This document shows, piece by piece, positions 34,106 to 47,129 of a DNA stretch of 64,000 nucleotides. The notes below the pieces were generated by a model. The model was given only the letters and a program-made list of their open reading frames with translations, was not told where the DNA came from and did not search any database. The position numbers were made by a program, and so were the translations under genes. Position 1 is the first letter of the stretch; each line of letters opens with the position of its first letter. The stretch covers positions 39,283,886 to 39,347,885 of the forward strand of contig CM055109.1 in assembly GCA_029204225.1 (NCBI GenBank). Direction: 5' to 3'. The stretch comes from Diphasiastrum complanatum (Eukaryota > Streptophyta > Lycopodiopsida > Lycopodiales > Lycopodiaceae).

Positions 34106-36510
34106 TCATAAAATCGATGTTATACCTAGTTCAATTTTGATCGCACAACGTCCTTATCGAATGAGTGCATTGGAAGAGGCTAAGGTAAGTAAGCATTTAC
34201 ATGATTACCTAAAGAAGGGGTGGGTACAACCTAGTAAGTCTCCTTGGGCATCACAGTGGTTCTGGTTGCCAAGAAGGATGGGACTATAAGGTTTTACGTC
34301 GATTATAAGAAATTGAACAAGGTAACCGTTGAGAATAGATATCCACTATCGCAAATGGATGACCTAATAGATTATCTTGGTGGTGCTAAGTACTTTACCA
34401 AGATAGATCTAAGATCAAGATACCATCATATATGCATTAGGACAGAAGATATACCAAAAACAGGTTTTCGAACTTGCTTTGGACACTACGAATTATTGGT
34501 GTTGTCTTTTGGTCTAACCAATGCACCGGCAACTTTCCAACAGATGATGAACGATTTGTTCAGGCCATATTTGGGAAGATTCATAGTGGTATTCTTAGAT
34601 GATATCCTAGTGTTCAGTAAGACTTTGGCGGATCATAAAGAGCATCTTAGAATTGTCTTGGACATCCTAAGAAGGGAAAAGCTCTTTGCCAAAGAGTCTA
34701 ATTGTGACTTTTTTGCTAATGAATTGTCCTACTTGGGGCATAAGATTTTCGAACGAGGAGTGGAGATCAAGGCCGATCGTATCCAGAGGGTTATTGAATG
34801 GCCTATTCTTATCATGGTTCGAGAAATCAAGCTTTTCTTGGGGATTTGTAGGACTTTTCCGTCTATATATTCCCCATTTTGCTCGATTAGCATTTCCTCT
34901 TATCCATGCCTTGAAAGACTATAAGAAGCTAAGTCGGAGGGCTAAGAGTCCATAGTGGAGTGGACAGAGGATATGAATAATTGTTTTGAGTTTCTTAAGA
35001 AAAGTGTCACTTCAGCACCAATACTAATCATTGGCGATCCTAGTAAGACTTTTGTGGTTAGGATTGATGCCAGTGATTATGCTATTGGAGCTGTTTTGAT
35101 GTAGGATGGACATCTTGTTGCTTATGAAAGCAAGAAACTCAATCATGTTCAATCTAGGTATTGTACCTATGAGAAAGAATTGTTTGCAACTATTTATGCT
35201 TTGAAAATTTGGCGACATTATTTGTATGGAGCCAGATTTGAGATTTTGACGGATCATCAAACTCTTTGATATTTCTGTGATGCTACAGATTTAAAGGGGA
35301 GGCAAGCTAGATGGGCTGCGCTGATGCAAATCTTTGACTTTTCTATACGTTATTGTAAAGGAAATCAAAATACTCTAGCAAATGCTTTGAGTTGTTTACC
35401 GATTATCAATAAGTTATGCTTTACTGTTATAGAACCGGGGTTGTTTCAGTCTCTCCAAGGACTATATGAGTCCGATCCTTTTTTCGGAAAGTATTGACAA
35501 CAAGTACTTTCTGTCGATTCAGGTATGCAAGATTCCTCGAATCAGGGAAAGACTGAAATGAGATTTTGCATAAACATGATTTTGTTTCATAAAGGCAAGG
35601 TGTGTGTACCAGATAATGACACGGTAAGGGCCCAAATCTTGCATGAGTGTCATGATAGTCCATGCCTAGGACATCCAGGTATACAAAGAACACTTGACTT
35701 AGTTCGACGACAATTTTGGTGGCCTAAGATGAAAAGTCAAGTAGAGGCCTATGTACTTAAATGTGCTAAGTGCCAGTTAAATGAAGCAGAGAGGCTAAAA
35801 GCTAGTGGCCTATTACATCCTTTAGATATTCCTACTGAAAAGTGGAAAAACATATCTATGGATTTTTTGGTCGGGCTTCCACGTATAGGAAAGGGCCATG
35901 ATTCGGTTTGGGCCATTGTTGATAGACTTACGAAGTTTGCTCAATTTATCCCAACAAAAACTACTGTTAAAGCTCCAGAACTAGCTCAATTGTTTGTTGA
36001 GAAGCTTTTTTGACTATACGGGCTGCCTTGTGATATTTAACGACCGTGACCCAAAATTCACTAGGAATTTTTTGCAAGCAGTATTTGAAAAATCGGAAAC
36101 GACTTTAAGTATGAGTTCTACAGATCATCGAAAATCAAACGGTCAAACGGAAAGGACCAAACAGACAATGGAGGATATGCTGTGAGCATATGCCATTGAC
36201 AGTCTACTGATTGGAAAAATTACCTTCCATTGGTGAAATTTTCATATAATAGTGCAAAACATTCAGCGACTGGATTCAGCCCTTTCATGCTTATGTATGG
36301 TTATCAACCTTGATCACCGATTAGTGTTGGCATGAAAAACCTTAGGGTGCAAGCCGCAGCTGATTTCCTTGTGTTATAGCTGGCTAAAGTTAGCATAAGA
36401 AGTGTCCAGGGGGAGGACATGGCAAGGCACTATGCCTATCTATCTCGGAAGCACAAGGTATTTTTGGTCAACGACTGGGTGCTCAAAAGACAAAAAGTGA
36501 GAATACTCAA
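34106..36510 (+). pseudogene. Gypsy G2 pol: RT, RNase H, integrase
   Basis: Same strand as the gag. RT from about 34110 (RPYRMSALEEAKVSK, KKGWVQPSKSPWAS), a frameshift near 34240, then VDYKKLNKVTVENRYPL, FGLTNAPATFQQMMN and the active site VVFLDDILVFS. RNase H at 34950-35400 is broken by stops (TDHQTL-type motif near 35250). Integrase 35525-36185: zinc finger HECHDSPCLGHPGI with CAKCQ, catalytic Asp in SMDFLVGLPR, Asp in NDRDPKF, Glu in NGQTERTKQ. A C-terminal ARHYAYLSRKHKVF block ends near 36510. No LTR was found on either side. Confidence 0.88.
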
Positions 36511-37361
36511 GAGCCTATCTTGCATTTACACACACACAATGTTTGCGCACATAGACACATTACTGCAAAATGATATGCATCCATGCCTTTCTAATAAACT
36601 TGCGCGAATGAGGGTACCACCTGTCAAGAAGACTGATGCATATAGAGCACTTGGTAGCTGAACTCACAAGCTAATCGACAAAGAAAGATGGTTAGCATCA
36701 CCCCTCAAAGGGTGCTGATCCCAGATCGATACTACAACAAATGCAACTGACAACACTTAAAACCAGAGATTCTGGATCTGCCACATGGGGACCATGCAAC
36801 CCAGTGGAGATCGCACATGTTAGCCGAATTTTGACACCAAAAATTGGCCTAATTTTGAGACCAATTTTGCTATGATATAGAAATCGACACTAAAAGCCGC
36901 AAAATTTTAATGTAAAATGGTTGAAATTTGCCAATAGATAAGGGTCCCAGCTCGCCCGTTATGTGGCTAGAGAAAACTATGGCCTTAGAATTGGCCCTTA
37001 AAAAATTTTGATGGCCTTTAAAAATTGACCTATAGTATAGGTTCAACTATTACACCAAATTTCGCAATGTACTGTGATTTTTGATACTAATATAAAAACC
37101 AAAAGTATTGTGTTTTCAGGTTGTTGCTCAGTGGGAAGAGAGGGGGCTCACTTACCACAAATGCAGAATAGCGAGTCAAAAAATCAAATGGTTAAGGTTA
37201 AGAGATCTACAAAGTGCAAAATCAAAAGGAGGACCAATGTCAAAGAGAAGAAGAGAGAACATGGTGTATGATCAAATGGGCAATGGACCAAGGGCTAAGG
37301 AAATTAGCCATGGGGCCTCCTAATAGCCATGTGGGAAAGAGAGCAAATCACCATTAATACC
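36511..37361. other. No recognisable gene; left flank of copia A 5' half
   Basis: Non-coding, AT-rich. Ends with AAGGA (37362-37366) touching the copia A 5' LTR. Two overlapping short plus frames at 37074-37323 are Lys/Arg-rich and not convincing. Confidence 0.4.
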
Positions 37362-37366
37362 AAGGA

Positions 37367-38210
37367 TGTTAAAAATAGCACTTCCAACTTGATGTACCTT
37401 GTAGATCTTAAGTTAATTGATCTTGATAGGATCTCACACATGTGGAGTCTGTTCCCACATGTGAAAGAACTTACATAGGTCACTTTTATAAAGTTAGATT
37501 GATTTTAGCTTGATCTACACTAGTGTGAAATTGACCTTTGAGTAGAATCTTGAAATTGGTCAAATTGGTCAGACTTTATGTAAGTAGATTGGACTTCCAT
37601 GTGAATGAGTTATTACTCACACATGTCAAGATACCATTCACACACGTGGGTAAGCTTCTAGATGATAACATAAGAATATTCCATTAGATCCTATTTTATA
37701 GGAAATATCCCTATAAAAGTGGAAGACTAGCTTTTTGTTTTCTATCCAAAGAGAATAGTCAACTTTGGGAAATGAGCACATATGGATCCCATTGGTGGAT
37801 CTAGATGACTAGGCACTCTTCACACGTGTGAAGGCTTGCTGGATAGTACATAGCTCATGGATGTAAAATGGATCAACCAAATCAATGAGAAGTTGATGTG
37901 ACATTGGCAAATTCTAGTCTTGCTTGTATTTTCCACATTTGTCTTGTGTTTTTGTGATTGAAATGCATTTCTAAGCTTTAGTACTTTACTCTCTATAAAC
38001 AGGCTGTACAGGTACTATCCTCCACACGTGTGAGATTGCTCATCCATGTTTTTAATCATTTGATCCATTGCACTTGCTTAAATCATAGTGTAAAGCATCT
38101 AGATCAAGATCTAACACCTAGAACTTGATAGATCTTTGGATTAAGCAATCAATAACTCTTAATGATTGATAACTACAATCATAATTGTCCTTTTTCTCTT
38201 AAAGTTGACA
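37367..38210 (+). repeat. 5' LTR of copia element A
   Basis: 844 bp, TGTTAAAAATAGC to GTTGACA, about 95 percent similar to the minus-strand LTR at 1139-1990. TATAAAA at 37712-37718 is a likely promoter TATA box. The palindrome TTCACACGTGTGAA is at 37819-37832 and several CACATGTG/CACACGTG boxes occur elsewhere. Confidence 0.92.
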
Positions 38211-38224
38211 TGGTATTAGAGCCA
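38211..38224 (+). promoter_or_regulatory. Primer-binding site of copia A
   Basis: TGGTATTAGAGCCA directly after the LTR, one mismatch to the usual initiator tRNA-Met site TGGTATCAGAGCC. Confidence 0.85.
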
Positions 38225-38803
38225 AGTCTAAGAGTGATCTAAATGATTAATAGTTCTTGTGAAATCATTGACAATGTGTTGTTTTTGAGTTTTACTTGAG
38301 AGGGCAAGTTAAAGGAGAGAGGTATCATCATTATTTTTGGTCAAAATCGATTTGTGGGCTGCTGAAGTACTATCCACAAGTGTGAAACCATACAACAACC
38401 TTCAAATTAACTTCCATTAGTGTTTGTGACCCAAAAATGTGCATATTAGTTTAAAATTCAAGGTTTTTAGTGCATTGTTTAGATCTAGGTTCAATCTATT
38501 GAATGCTAATGAATAAATAGTTATTTGAGTCATTGAAGCAATTCATTTTGAAGATTAGATCAGATCTATAAGGCTGATTTGTTCAGATCTTAAGTGTGTG
38601 TGAAATATCAAACAAAATTGAACTAAAATCAATTTTTTTGTAGGAGTGATTTGCTAGGATATTTGAAGTAGATCTATTATACCATCATCCAAGTTGAACT
38701 AGGATTGATTGGGCCGAGATTAGAAGCCTTTTGAAAGCTATAAATCTATCTTAGATCACTCTTTATAAGAGATCTGTGTGCATCTCATAGGCTTTCATTC
38801 ACA
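38225..38803 (+). other. 5' leader of copia A
   Basis: Non-coding leader between primer-binding site and the gag ATG. Confidence 0.7.
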
Positions 38804-40126
38804 ATGTCATCCATGGGTCGATATATGTTAGAATCTAGTCAGAAACTAACTTCCACAAACTATTCCATTTGGAAAGTAAGGATGGAATCACTACTTGTGG
38901 TTCATGACCTCTTTGATATTGTTTTAGGAGTTGAGGAAGAGCCTCAAGCTGCCCAAGAACAACTAAAATACAAGAAGAGGGTTAGATTAGCCCTACATTG
39001 CTTAAAGTTGAATGTAAGCAATGACCTCTTGAAGGAGGTGGCTTCTTGTACCACATCAAAAGAGGTTTGGGATTCACTAAAGAACATTTATAAATCTAAT
39101 AACACTTCAAGAGTTCTTATGCTAAGAAACTTGATCTTGCAAAGCATGAGGGAAAGTGGAAAAAATGGACAAGAGTATGTCCTAAGGATAAAATCTTTGA
39201 ACAAAGAATTGGGATCTATAGGAGAGAATATCCAAGACAATGAACTAGTACAAGTAATCTTGAATGTATTAGGAGATGAGTTCTCTAATCTAGTTCAATC
39301 TTTTGCTATTCAAGACCAACTTCCATCAATTGAAAAATTGCGTAATGTTCTTGTGGCCGATGAGAGTAGGCTTCTACACCTCAAAACAAGAATGGGGTCC
39401 TTATCACTACATAATAGTGATGAGAAATCAAACTTCACATCTAAAGGCAAAAAGAAAACTCATCCTTTCAAGAAGATCCAAGGCAAGGAGGCCGAGGCAA
39501 AGGATGGAGGATCTACCTCCAAAGGGAAGCAAAAGAACAAAGCCAAGCTAAAGTGTTTCTTTTGTGGAAAGAAAGGACACTTTGCTTCTGAATGTTATAA
39601 GAAAAAGAATGCACAAGGGATTGAAGATCAAGGCAATCTTGCACAAGGGGAGGAGGAAGAGGATGGCTTCAACACATCCTTGATGGTAGCATCTACACCA
39701 AGATCAAGCCAAGAGACATGGTGGATTGATAGTGGGGCTAGTTCCCACATGTCATTCAACAAGCATTATTTTTCTAATCTACTTTCTTGTAATGATTCTA
39801 AGAAGTCAATATACACTACTAGTGATCAAGAATGCAAGATAGATGACATAAGATCTATTCCATTATGCTTAGGATCATCTAAGAGGATAGATCTTGATAA
39901 TGTTTTGTATGTTCCGTCCATTACAAAAAACTTGCTTAGTGTTGGTCAATTAATGGACAATGGACTAGATGTACATTTCAAGAATGGAGTGTGTTTCACA
40001 CTTTCAATAGCCACATTAGCATCAAACTTAAAGAGCCTTCCTTGCTAAATGCCACTAGCTATGCACTTATCCATTTTCAAGATGGATATGGTTAGGGAGG
40101 AGTTGACTCAAGTGGAGCTTTGGCAC
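38804..40126 (+). pseudogene. Copia A 5' half: gag and protease start
   Basis: 414 codons open from ATG (MSSMGRYMLESSQKL). Gag begins like copia B (STNYSIWKVRMESLL). The zinc knuckle CFFCGKKGHFASEC lies near 39555-39595 and the protease turn DSGASSHM near 39728. The frame ends at 40048 (SLPC), but copia text continues to about 40126 in other frames (MVREELTQVELWHK, the gag-pre-integrase block). There it stops and repeat unit R begins. RT and RNase H of this element are probably those at 2004-3920 on the other strand. Confidence 0.9.
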
Positions 40127-41039
40127 AAAAGTTCTCTTGAGCAAATAAAGAGGATCCTCCATGAGTTCTTGATAATTGTTAAGCTCTTTGTTCATGGCAA
40201 TGTTTTTGGGTGAAGTTTCTATGAGCATGCTTGATTTCCTTGCATTGTGGATTAACTAGGATCTTGTTTTCTTGTTTCTTACTTAGTTGTGGATTAGGAT
40301 TCATTTCTTGTTTGTTGAAAAAGGTAGGAATCAGCATGCAAGTAAACTAAATAGGCTGGTTTGTGGTGTAGGTCTTGCATACTTTCTTACATTCCAGTTC
40401 TTGATTGTTCTTGGGCAATCTAAGCATCAAGAAATGAGTGTTTCTTGATTCTTGGACTGTTGCTATGTTGTTAGAGATCTAGTTTCTTGTTTATTGTTTC
40501 TTGTTTGAGTAGTTAATCTTGTTCTTGATTGTTTTCTGATTTAGTAGATAGTGGTAGGAATACTCCCTATTCCAAAACGTCGATCTTCTTGAGCTAAGAC
40601 TGGTTACATGGCTGGTTAATGCATGTAGCTGAGTATCGGATCCGTGACTCCCATTGACAGGCTGGGAAATACACGGTGCAACCTGAGTAACACAACTGTT
40701 CTGATAAAGAAGAAGATCCGTAAGAACCATAACTACAAAAGAAAGAACGAAGAAGTAAAGAAACCCAAGAACCATGTTCACAGATAGAGTGGAACTTGTG
40801 AACATTTGGCGCCATTCCGCAGCTACACAGACATTAAACAGCCCCAAACCATTCTGATCTGTGCAGCACAACCATCGCTCTCAGGACTCTCACACCTTCA
40901 TTATAGACCACACCACTTTCGTCCTGACTAGCGCAAAGCTCAGTCTCAACCGACGCTTCACGCTCCTTTCCAAGCCGAGCCACGACTCTCGTCTGGATCG
41001 GACTGCTACACATTGACTCTCGACCGAGCCACTATAGAA
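40127..41039 (+). repeat. Repeat-rich unit R, copy 2: single-copy part
   Basis: Non-coding. 40130-40560 is an inverted diverged copy of 12200-12800. The stretch to 41039 contains GAGCCACGACTCTCG-type words grading into the tandem array. Minus frames near 40491-40871 are short and unrecognised. Confidence 0.6.
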
Positions 41040-41575
41040 CAATCCTACCATGTCTTGAGTTAAGTCTCAACCGACACATTTGCTTAAGTCTCAACCGACG
41101 CATTCGCTTAAGTCTCAACCAATGCATTTGCTTACGTCTCAACCGACACATTTGCTTACGTCTCAATCGACGCATTTGCTTAAATCTCAACCGACGCATT
41201 TGCTTAAATCTCAACCAACGCATTTGCTCAAGTCTCAACCGACGCATTTGCTCATGTCTCAACCGACTCATTTGCTCGTCAGTTGAGACATTTGCTCATG
41301 TCTCAACTGACGCATTTGCTCATGTCTCAACTGACGCTCTCACGTCAGATCTCGACCGACGACCTCGTGTCAGATCTCGATCGACAGCTTCCGTCCCAAT
41401 CTCAACCGACGACCTCACGTCATCACTCAACCAACGATCTCGCGTCAAAACTCAACCGACGATCTCGCGTCAGATCTCGACCAACGTCCTCGCGTCAGGT
41501 CTCCACCGACGCCCTCGCGTCAGTTCTAGACCGACGGATGGTCTTAGATCTCAACCGACCCTTGAACCGTTGAGA
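41040..41575 (+). repeat. Tandem array of the GGTTGAGAT repeat, inverted, 24-bp units
   Basis: About 22 units. The first dozen have consensus TCTCAACCGACGCATTTGCT plus TAAG (24 bp, so the plus strand stays open as an 8-residue SQPTHLLK repeat, 41080-41286). The rest are a CTCGCGTCAGATCTCGACCGACG variant. Confidence 0.92.
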
Positions 41576-41878
41576 CCATCATAAAACACACTATAGTCAT
41601 TGTGACCACCTTCCAACCGTAACAACCGCATTGCCCCGTAGTGACCGCTCTGCACCCTGAGAACTGCATTGAGCCATAGGGAATAGATTCAACAAAATCC
41701 TATTGCTTCACACCTTGCACCGTAGCCATCGCACACACCTACCATACACCGTAGTGATCACCTTGAGCCACAACTATCGTCAACAATAGCACCACACCTA
41801 TTGTAAGCACCGCCATCACACACCTACACTCTTCCAACGGTATAAATCGAATCCCAGAGATTCCACTTGCCATATTGA
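41576..41878 (-). repeat. Degenerate repeat field, inverted counterpart of 10301-11350
   Basis: Words such as CCATAGTGACCGC, AACCGCATT and CCACACC are complements of those in the 10.3-11.3 kb field. Neighbour order (array, then field) mirrors copy 1. Confidence 0.6.
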
Positions 41879-41899
41879 GCTTTCATAAACTGAAAAATA

Positions 41900-41914
41900 A
41901 TAGCTCTGATACCA
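41900..41914 (-). promoter_or_regulatory. Primer-binding site of element C
   Basis: The minus strand reads TGGTATCAGAGCTATT next to the 5' LTR, the initiator tRNA-Met type shared with copia B. Confidence 0.88.
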
Positions 41915-42565
41915 TTGAAGGATCTCAGACTATTCAAGATCCAATCCATGTACCAAATCTTTGGTTACAATAAGGAGCAAACCAACAATTCTGCCAATGT
42001 AGAAAATTCAGCATCTACATACAAAATGAGATGCAAACTCTAAGAGATACTGATCAAACATGAACCAAAATATAAAATATGTTTGCTATCCATACAATTA
42101 CAGTACCCTACTGTATTTCACACGTGTGGAATTGAAAATAGCAATAAATGATTATTCTACACACATAATTGCAAGATAACATCATGAGAGTGCACCAATG
42201 AGTAGTAGAACCCAAAGAGGACCATGTATAATGATGAAATGAGAGAGAGAAGAGAGAAGATGTGTCTCTCCACGAGTTATATTGTTTTATTAGGTCCAAA
42301 CCCTATTTGACCACTTGGCTTTCCCTCCAAAATGTAAACCTTATTATTTTTGGGTCTAGATTCAATGTACCCAACATTCAAATTTGAATCTCTCTCAAAC
42401 TCGACTACCAACTTTCTCACACTTTCAAAAAGTGATTATTGAATGTATTTTAAACTAATATAACTTCAAAAAGTTTATCTCTAAGTCTGAAATGAGTTTT
42501 GGCCTCATATTGACAATTTACCAAAATATGACTAAACTAGACTAAACTAATTGAAATCTCTCACA
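41915..42565 (-). repeat. 5' LTR of element C
   Basis: 651 bp, pairs with 30086-30722. Ends in CTCTCACA; the next base resumes copia D. Confidence 0.88.
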
Positions 42566-43895
42566 AGTTACTCACAAAAAGTGCATAATCGTGACAAAAG
42601 ATATACAAATTTTCTTCTTTGTGTGCAGAGAGGATTTCATCAATAAAAGTACATCGTCTAGCAATAAACAAAGCTCTATAGCCTTGATCAGTGATCTTGC
42701 TTATAACCAGCAGATTCTTTGTTAACTTGGGTACATAAAGTACACCGTCTAACTATCTAGTGATGCCATCAGGGAACTATACTCAAATGGAGCCTTGGCC
42801 TTCGACTTTGTGTGAGTTTGAGTCTCCGAAGAAAATGTACTTTGATTCCGTGGCTATGAGAGTAGAGAATAGGTTGTTACACGGTGTCATGTGCTGTGAA
42901 GCACTTGAATCGAGATACCATTCATAGGCATCTTTGCGTGGTTGATCTTGTACCATCAGCACCTTCTCATCTTCTTGGAAATTTTTGACAGAGTCAAAAA
43001 CTCCTTCCTGGTGCTATTGCATTTTTTTTCTCGCTTCATTCTGCTTAAGGATCTGACAGTCTTTGATGTTGTAATTGGCTGGTTGTTGTTGTCGATTGTG
43101 CTACTATTATTGTTGTTGCGTTGAATTTGGCTGTCTTCTTGTCCTTGAAGTTCTTCTTTTTGGACTGCTGCTTATTAGAGTATAATGCCATTGACTTGGT
43201 ACTCGTTGTAGATAAGCTCTTTCTCGTAACTTCTTCCTACAATAGACTTGCTGTCAGCATTTGGAGTGACAACGCAGGAGTATTGCTCAAGAGTAATACT
43301 AGGTTGTCATAGGAGGATGGAAGACTGGCGAGAAGAGACATTGTTGATTCTTCTTCAGAAATAGGAGAGCCTATTGCAGCAAGTTGATTTAGCAACTGTT
43401 TGAACTCGTTCAGATGATCACTAACTGGGGTGCCTAGGCTCATCTTGAGTGTAAGGGGATTCTTTTTCAAAAAGAGACGAGTCAATACATCTGAAGACTC
43501 ATAAATACTTGTTAAGATATCCCACGCCTATTTGGAGGTGGTACTATTTGATAAGTGAGCAATCTGAGTGTTCTTTAGATTCAATGATACAAGGGCAAGT
43601 GCTTTGCCATCCTTTGCTTCCCATGCGGGTAGCATGTCTTGTTCTGCTGGTCTGGCTATTGAACAATTTACATATCCCCATAGCTCCTTCTCAATAACAT
43701 CATCCTCATCTTGAATTTCCACATATAAAAATTATCTCCGTTGAACTTGTTGATCAAGTGGATCTTAGAGGTTGAACTTTTCATTATGATCGATGAACAG
43801 AGATTGAACACAAGCAGAATATAAAGTAGCTCTGAAAACAAGAACGTATTAGGTCCTACACTCTAGTAAATCCAAAGCCATGCGTTCTGATACCA
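42566..43895 (-). pseudogene. Copia D gag and protease part
   Basis: Minus strand. A primer-binding site (TGGTATCAGAACGC, 43882-43895) is followed leftward by gag text (KELWGYVNCSIARP at about 43680; LGTPVSDHLNEFKQLLNQL and SLLASLPSSYDNLVLLLS at 43237-43485), then the protease region (WYLDSSASQHM near 42910; VLYVPKLTKNLLVISK near 42730) and NLYIFCHDYALF at the border with element C. Frame breaks are frequent. The text continues in the same sense at 23647 on the far side of C and B. Confidence 0.85.
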
Positions 43896-43899
43896 CTAA

Positions 43900-44950
43900 T
43901 GTTGGAGCAACAAGGTCTGGGCCGAAGCGGAAATGGAGGCCATCGTCCCAATAGATGGAAACAATGAACAATGATAACTGATGATAAGGATTTGGATTAC
44001 TTGGAAGACGGAGCTGTTCTGATCAGTTTAGGTGTCTTAGACAACCATAGAGAGAGATTGCAAAAATAATTAAGTGTCTGAGACAGCCATGCAATACTCT
44101 TTTACCAATGTTCTGATATAAAAAAATGTAAAAACAATTAGGCGTCAAAGACATACATACATTTCTTCATTTATGATACTTGCGAAAGAAGAGTGAGAGT
44201 TAACGAACATTCAACACGAATGCAATGAGATAGAACAATAGCGAATCTGTATATTAAATGTTGTAATAACAACGATGCATTATGGTGTAAAAATGCACAT
44301 GACCAATAGCGATTCATCATTAGCAAGTGAACGAACTTCCTCATTGAATCACATTTAGCAAATCCATCAACAATGGACTATAAACCAAAAAACGTGTATA
44401 TTATGGTAAAAAATGAGTTGGTTTACCAACGATATATCATTAGTTCATGATAGAACTTCCTCACTGAATCACATATAGTGCTGGTTCACCAACGACCAGT
44501 ACCAAAGCAAAGGTATTATAGCTACACGCAAGATACATACCATATAAGTGGGCGCAATCCTCTATGGAGGCAGCGATCTATCGTAAACTGAAAAATCTGA
44601 TTTTACGTATGCTTTACGAAGTTGTCCAGCATACATCATAAGTGCATTGGTTAGCCAATCAATCACCCTTGCAAAGGCAAGTAAACCTCTTCATCATGAA
44701 GCAAAAAACTAGAGAAAACAACAGTAGTTCACTGCCCAATAATAACTAACAAACTTGTATCTATTGTAAGAGCAATGGCAAGAGTGTGTTATCCTTCCAT
44801 AAGCATTGCTATATCCCCACCACGTCAAATCGTAGTAGTAGCCAATCGTCGTAGGGATAGTAAAGAGAGAGCAAAGAGAGGAGAAAGCAAAAGACCACAA
44901 GAGGAAAGATGGAACAAAGGTATTCCAATCCTCTTCTTATAGTTTATTGA
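43900..44950 (-). repeat. Probable 5' LTR of copia D
   Basis: Starts TGTTGGAGCAACAAGG four bases from the primer-binding site. No second copy exists in the window, so the right end is a guess; AT-rich with repeated TTAGGCGTC/AAGTGTCTGAGACA words. Confidence 0.45.
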
Positions 44951-45206
44951 GGTAAAATTGGAGCACTAAGCTAGCAACGTTGCACACCGTTAGATTATAA
45001 CTTGAAACTCGTGTAGCAATCTTCACCATGTAACAGAGACTTGTTAAGCAAGTTTTAACAAATTTTGAAAAGGCCCCTTCGAATGTATAAGGTAGAAGAG
45101 ATTTAAATTAACAAGGCGAGGCAAAAGCCAACATGGTTACTTAGGGCACCCATAGTGTATTGCTTATGGAAATATAATATGGAAAAATATGCATGTAGTA
45201 GAGTCC

Positions 45207-46784
<1,578 letters not shown>

Positions 46785-47129
46785 GCCACGTAGGATAAAA
46801 AAAGCCCAGAACATCAAGTTGTCGGAAATTCCTGATTGGCGAGGTCGTCGGTTGGTGGACCTGCACCGTACTCAATGGCACGATCTATCTGACAGCCACC
46901 CGCTAGATCTTTGACACGTGGCATAGTGACACTTGGAAGTATGGTGTAGTGTTTTGAAACGTGGCAAAATCGGAGCGGTTGGACCTGGATCCAATGATGG
47001 AGATTTCTAATGCGTCGTGTGCTGTTAAACGCCGCGATGACGTGGCACGGTGTAGACCATGCAGATTGTGACACGTGTTGTAAGAGACACGTGGATGTCT
47101 CTCAACAGTGGACCCGATGGAGACGTGGC
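46785..47129 (+). promoter_or_regulatory. ABRE/G-box cluster, likely PAH promoter
   Basis: Five ACGTGGC cores (46785-46791 on minus; 46916-46922, 46959-46965, 47040-47046, 47123-47129 on plus) and three CACGTG G-boxes (46915-46920, 47072-47077, 47088-47093) within 345 bp. Two of the cores sit in a duplicated block, ACGTGGC(A/G)AAATCGGA(G/A)CG. Composition changes from AT-rich to GC-richer here. ACGTGGC is the ABA-response element bound by bZIP factors; control of the downstream gene is inferred from position. Confidence 0.65.

Larger units (their letters stand above)
30086..42565 (-). mobile_element. Element C: old non-autonomous copia-type element enlarged by nested DNA
   Basis: Bounded by LTRs at 30086-30722 (3') and 41915-42565 (5'), both minus strand. 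Near-matching 5-bp flanks are TGTTA (30081-30085) and AGTTA (42566-42570). On both sides the host sequence is copia D, whose reading frame resumes directly across C, so C is a real insertion in D. Its own remaining interior is a primer-binding site at the right and a non-pol ORF (30718-32205) ending in a polypurine tract at the left. The rest (32.2-41.9 kb) is foreign: two gypsy fragments, the 5' half of copia A and repeat unit R copy 2. Confidence 0.8.

Noticed and set aside
41080-41573. Repeat protein SQPTHLLK on the plus strand
   Set aside because: A 24-bp tandem repeat is a multiple of three and stays open by itself; the same family with 23- and 25-bp units has no conserved frame.
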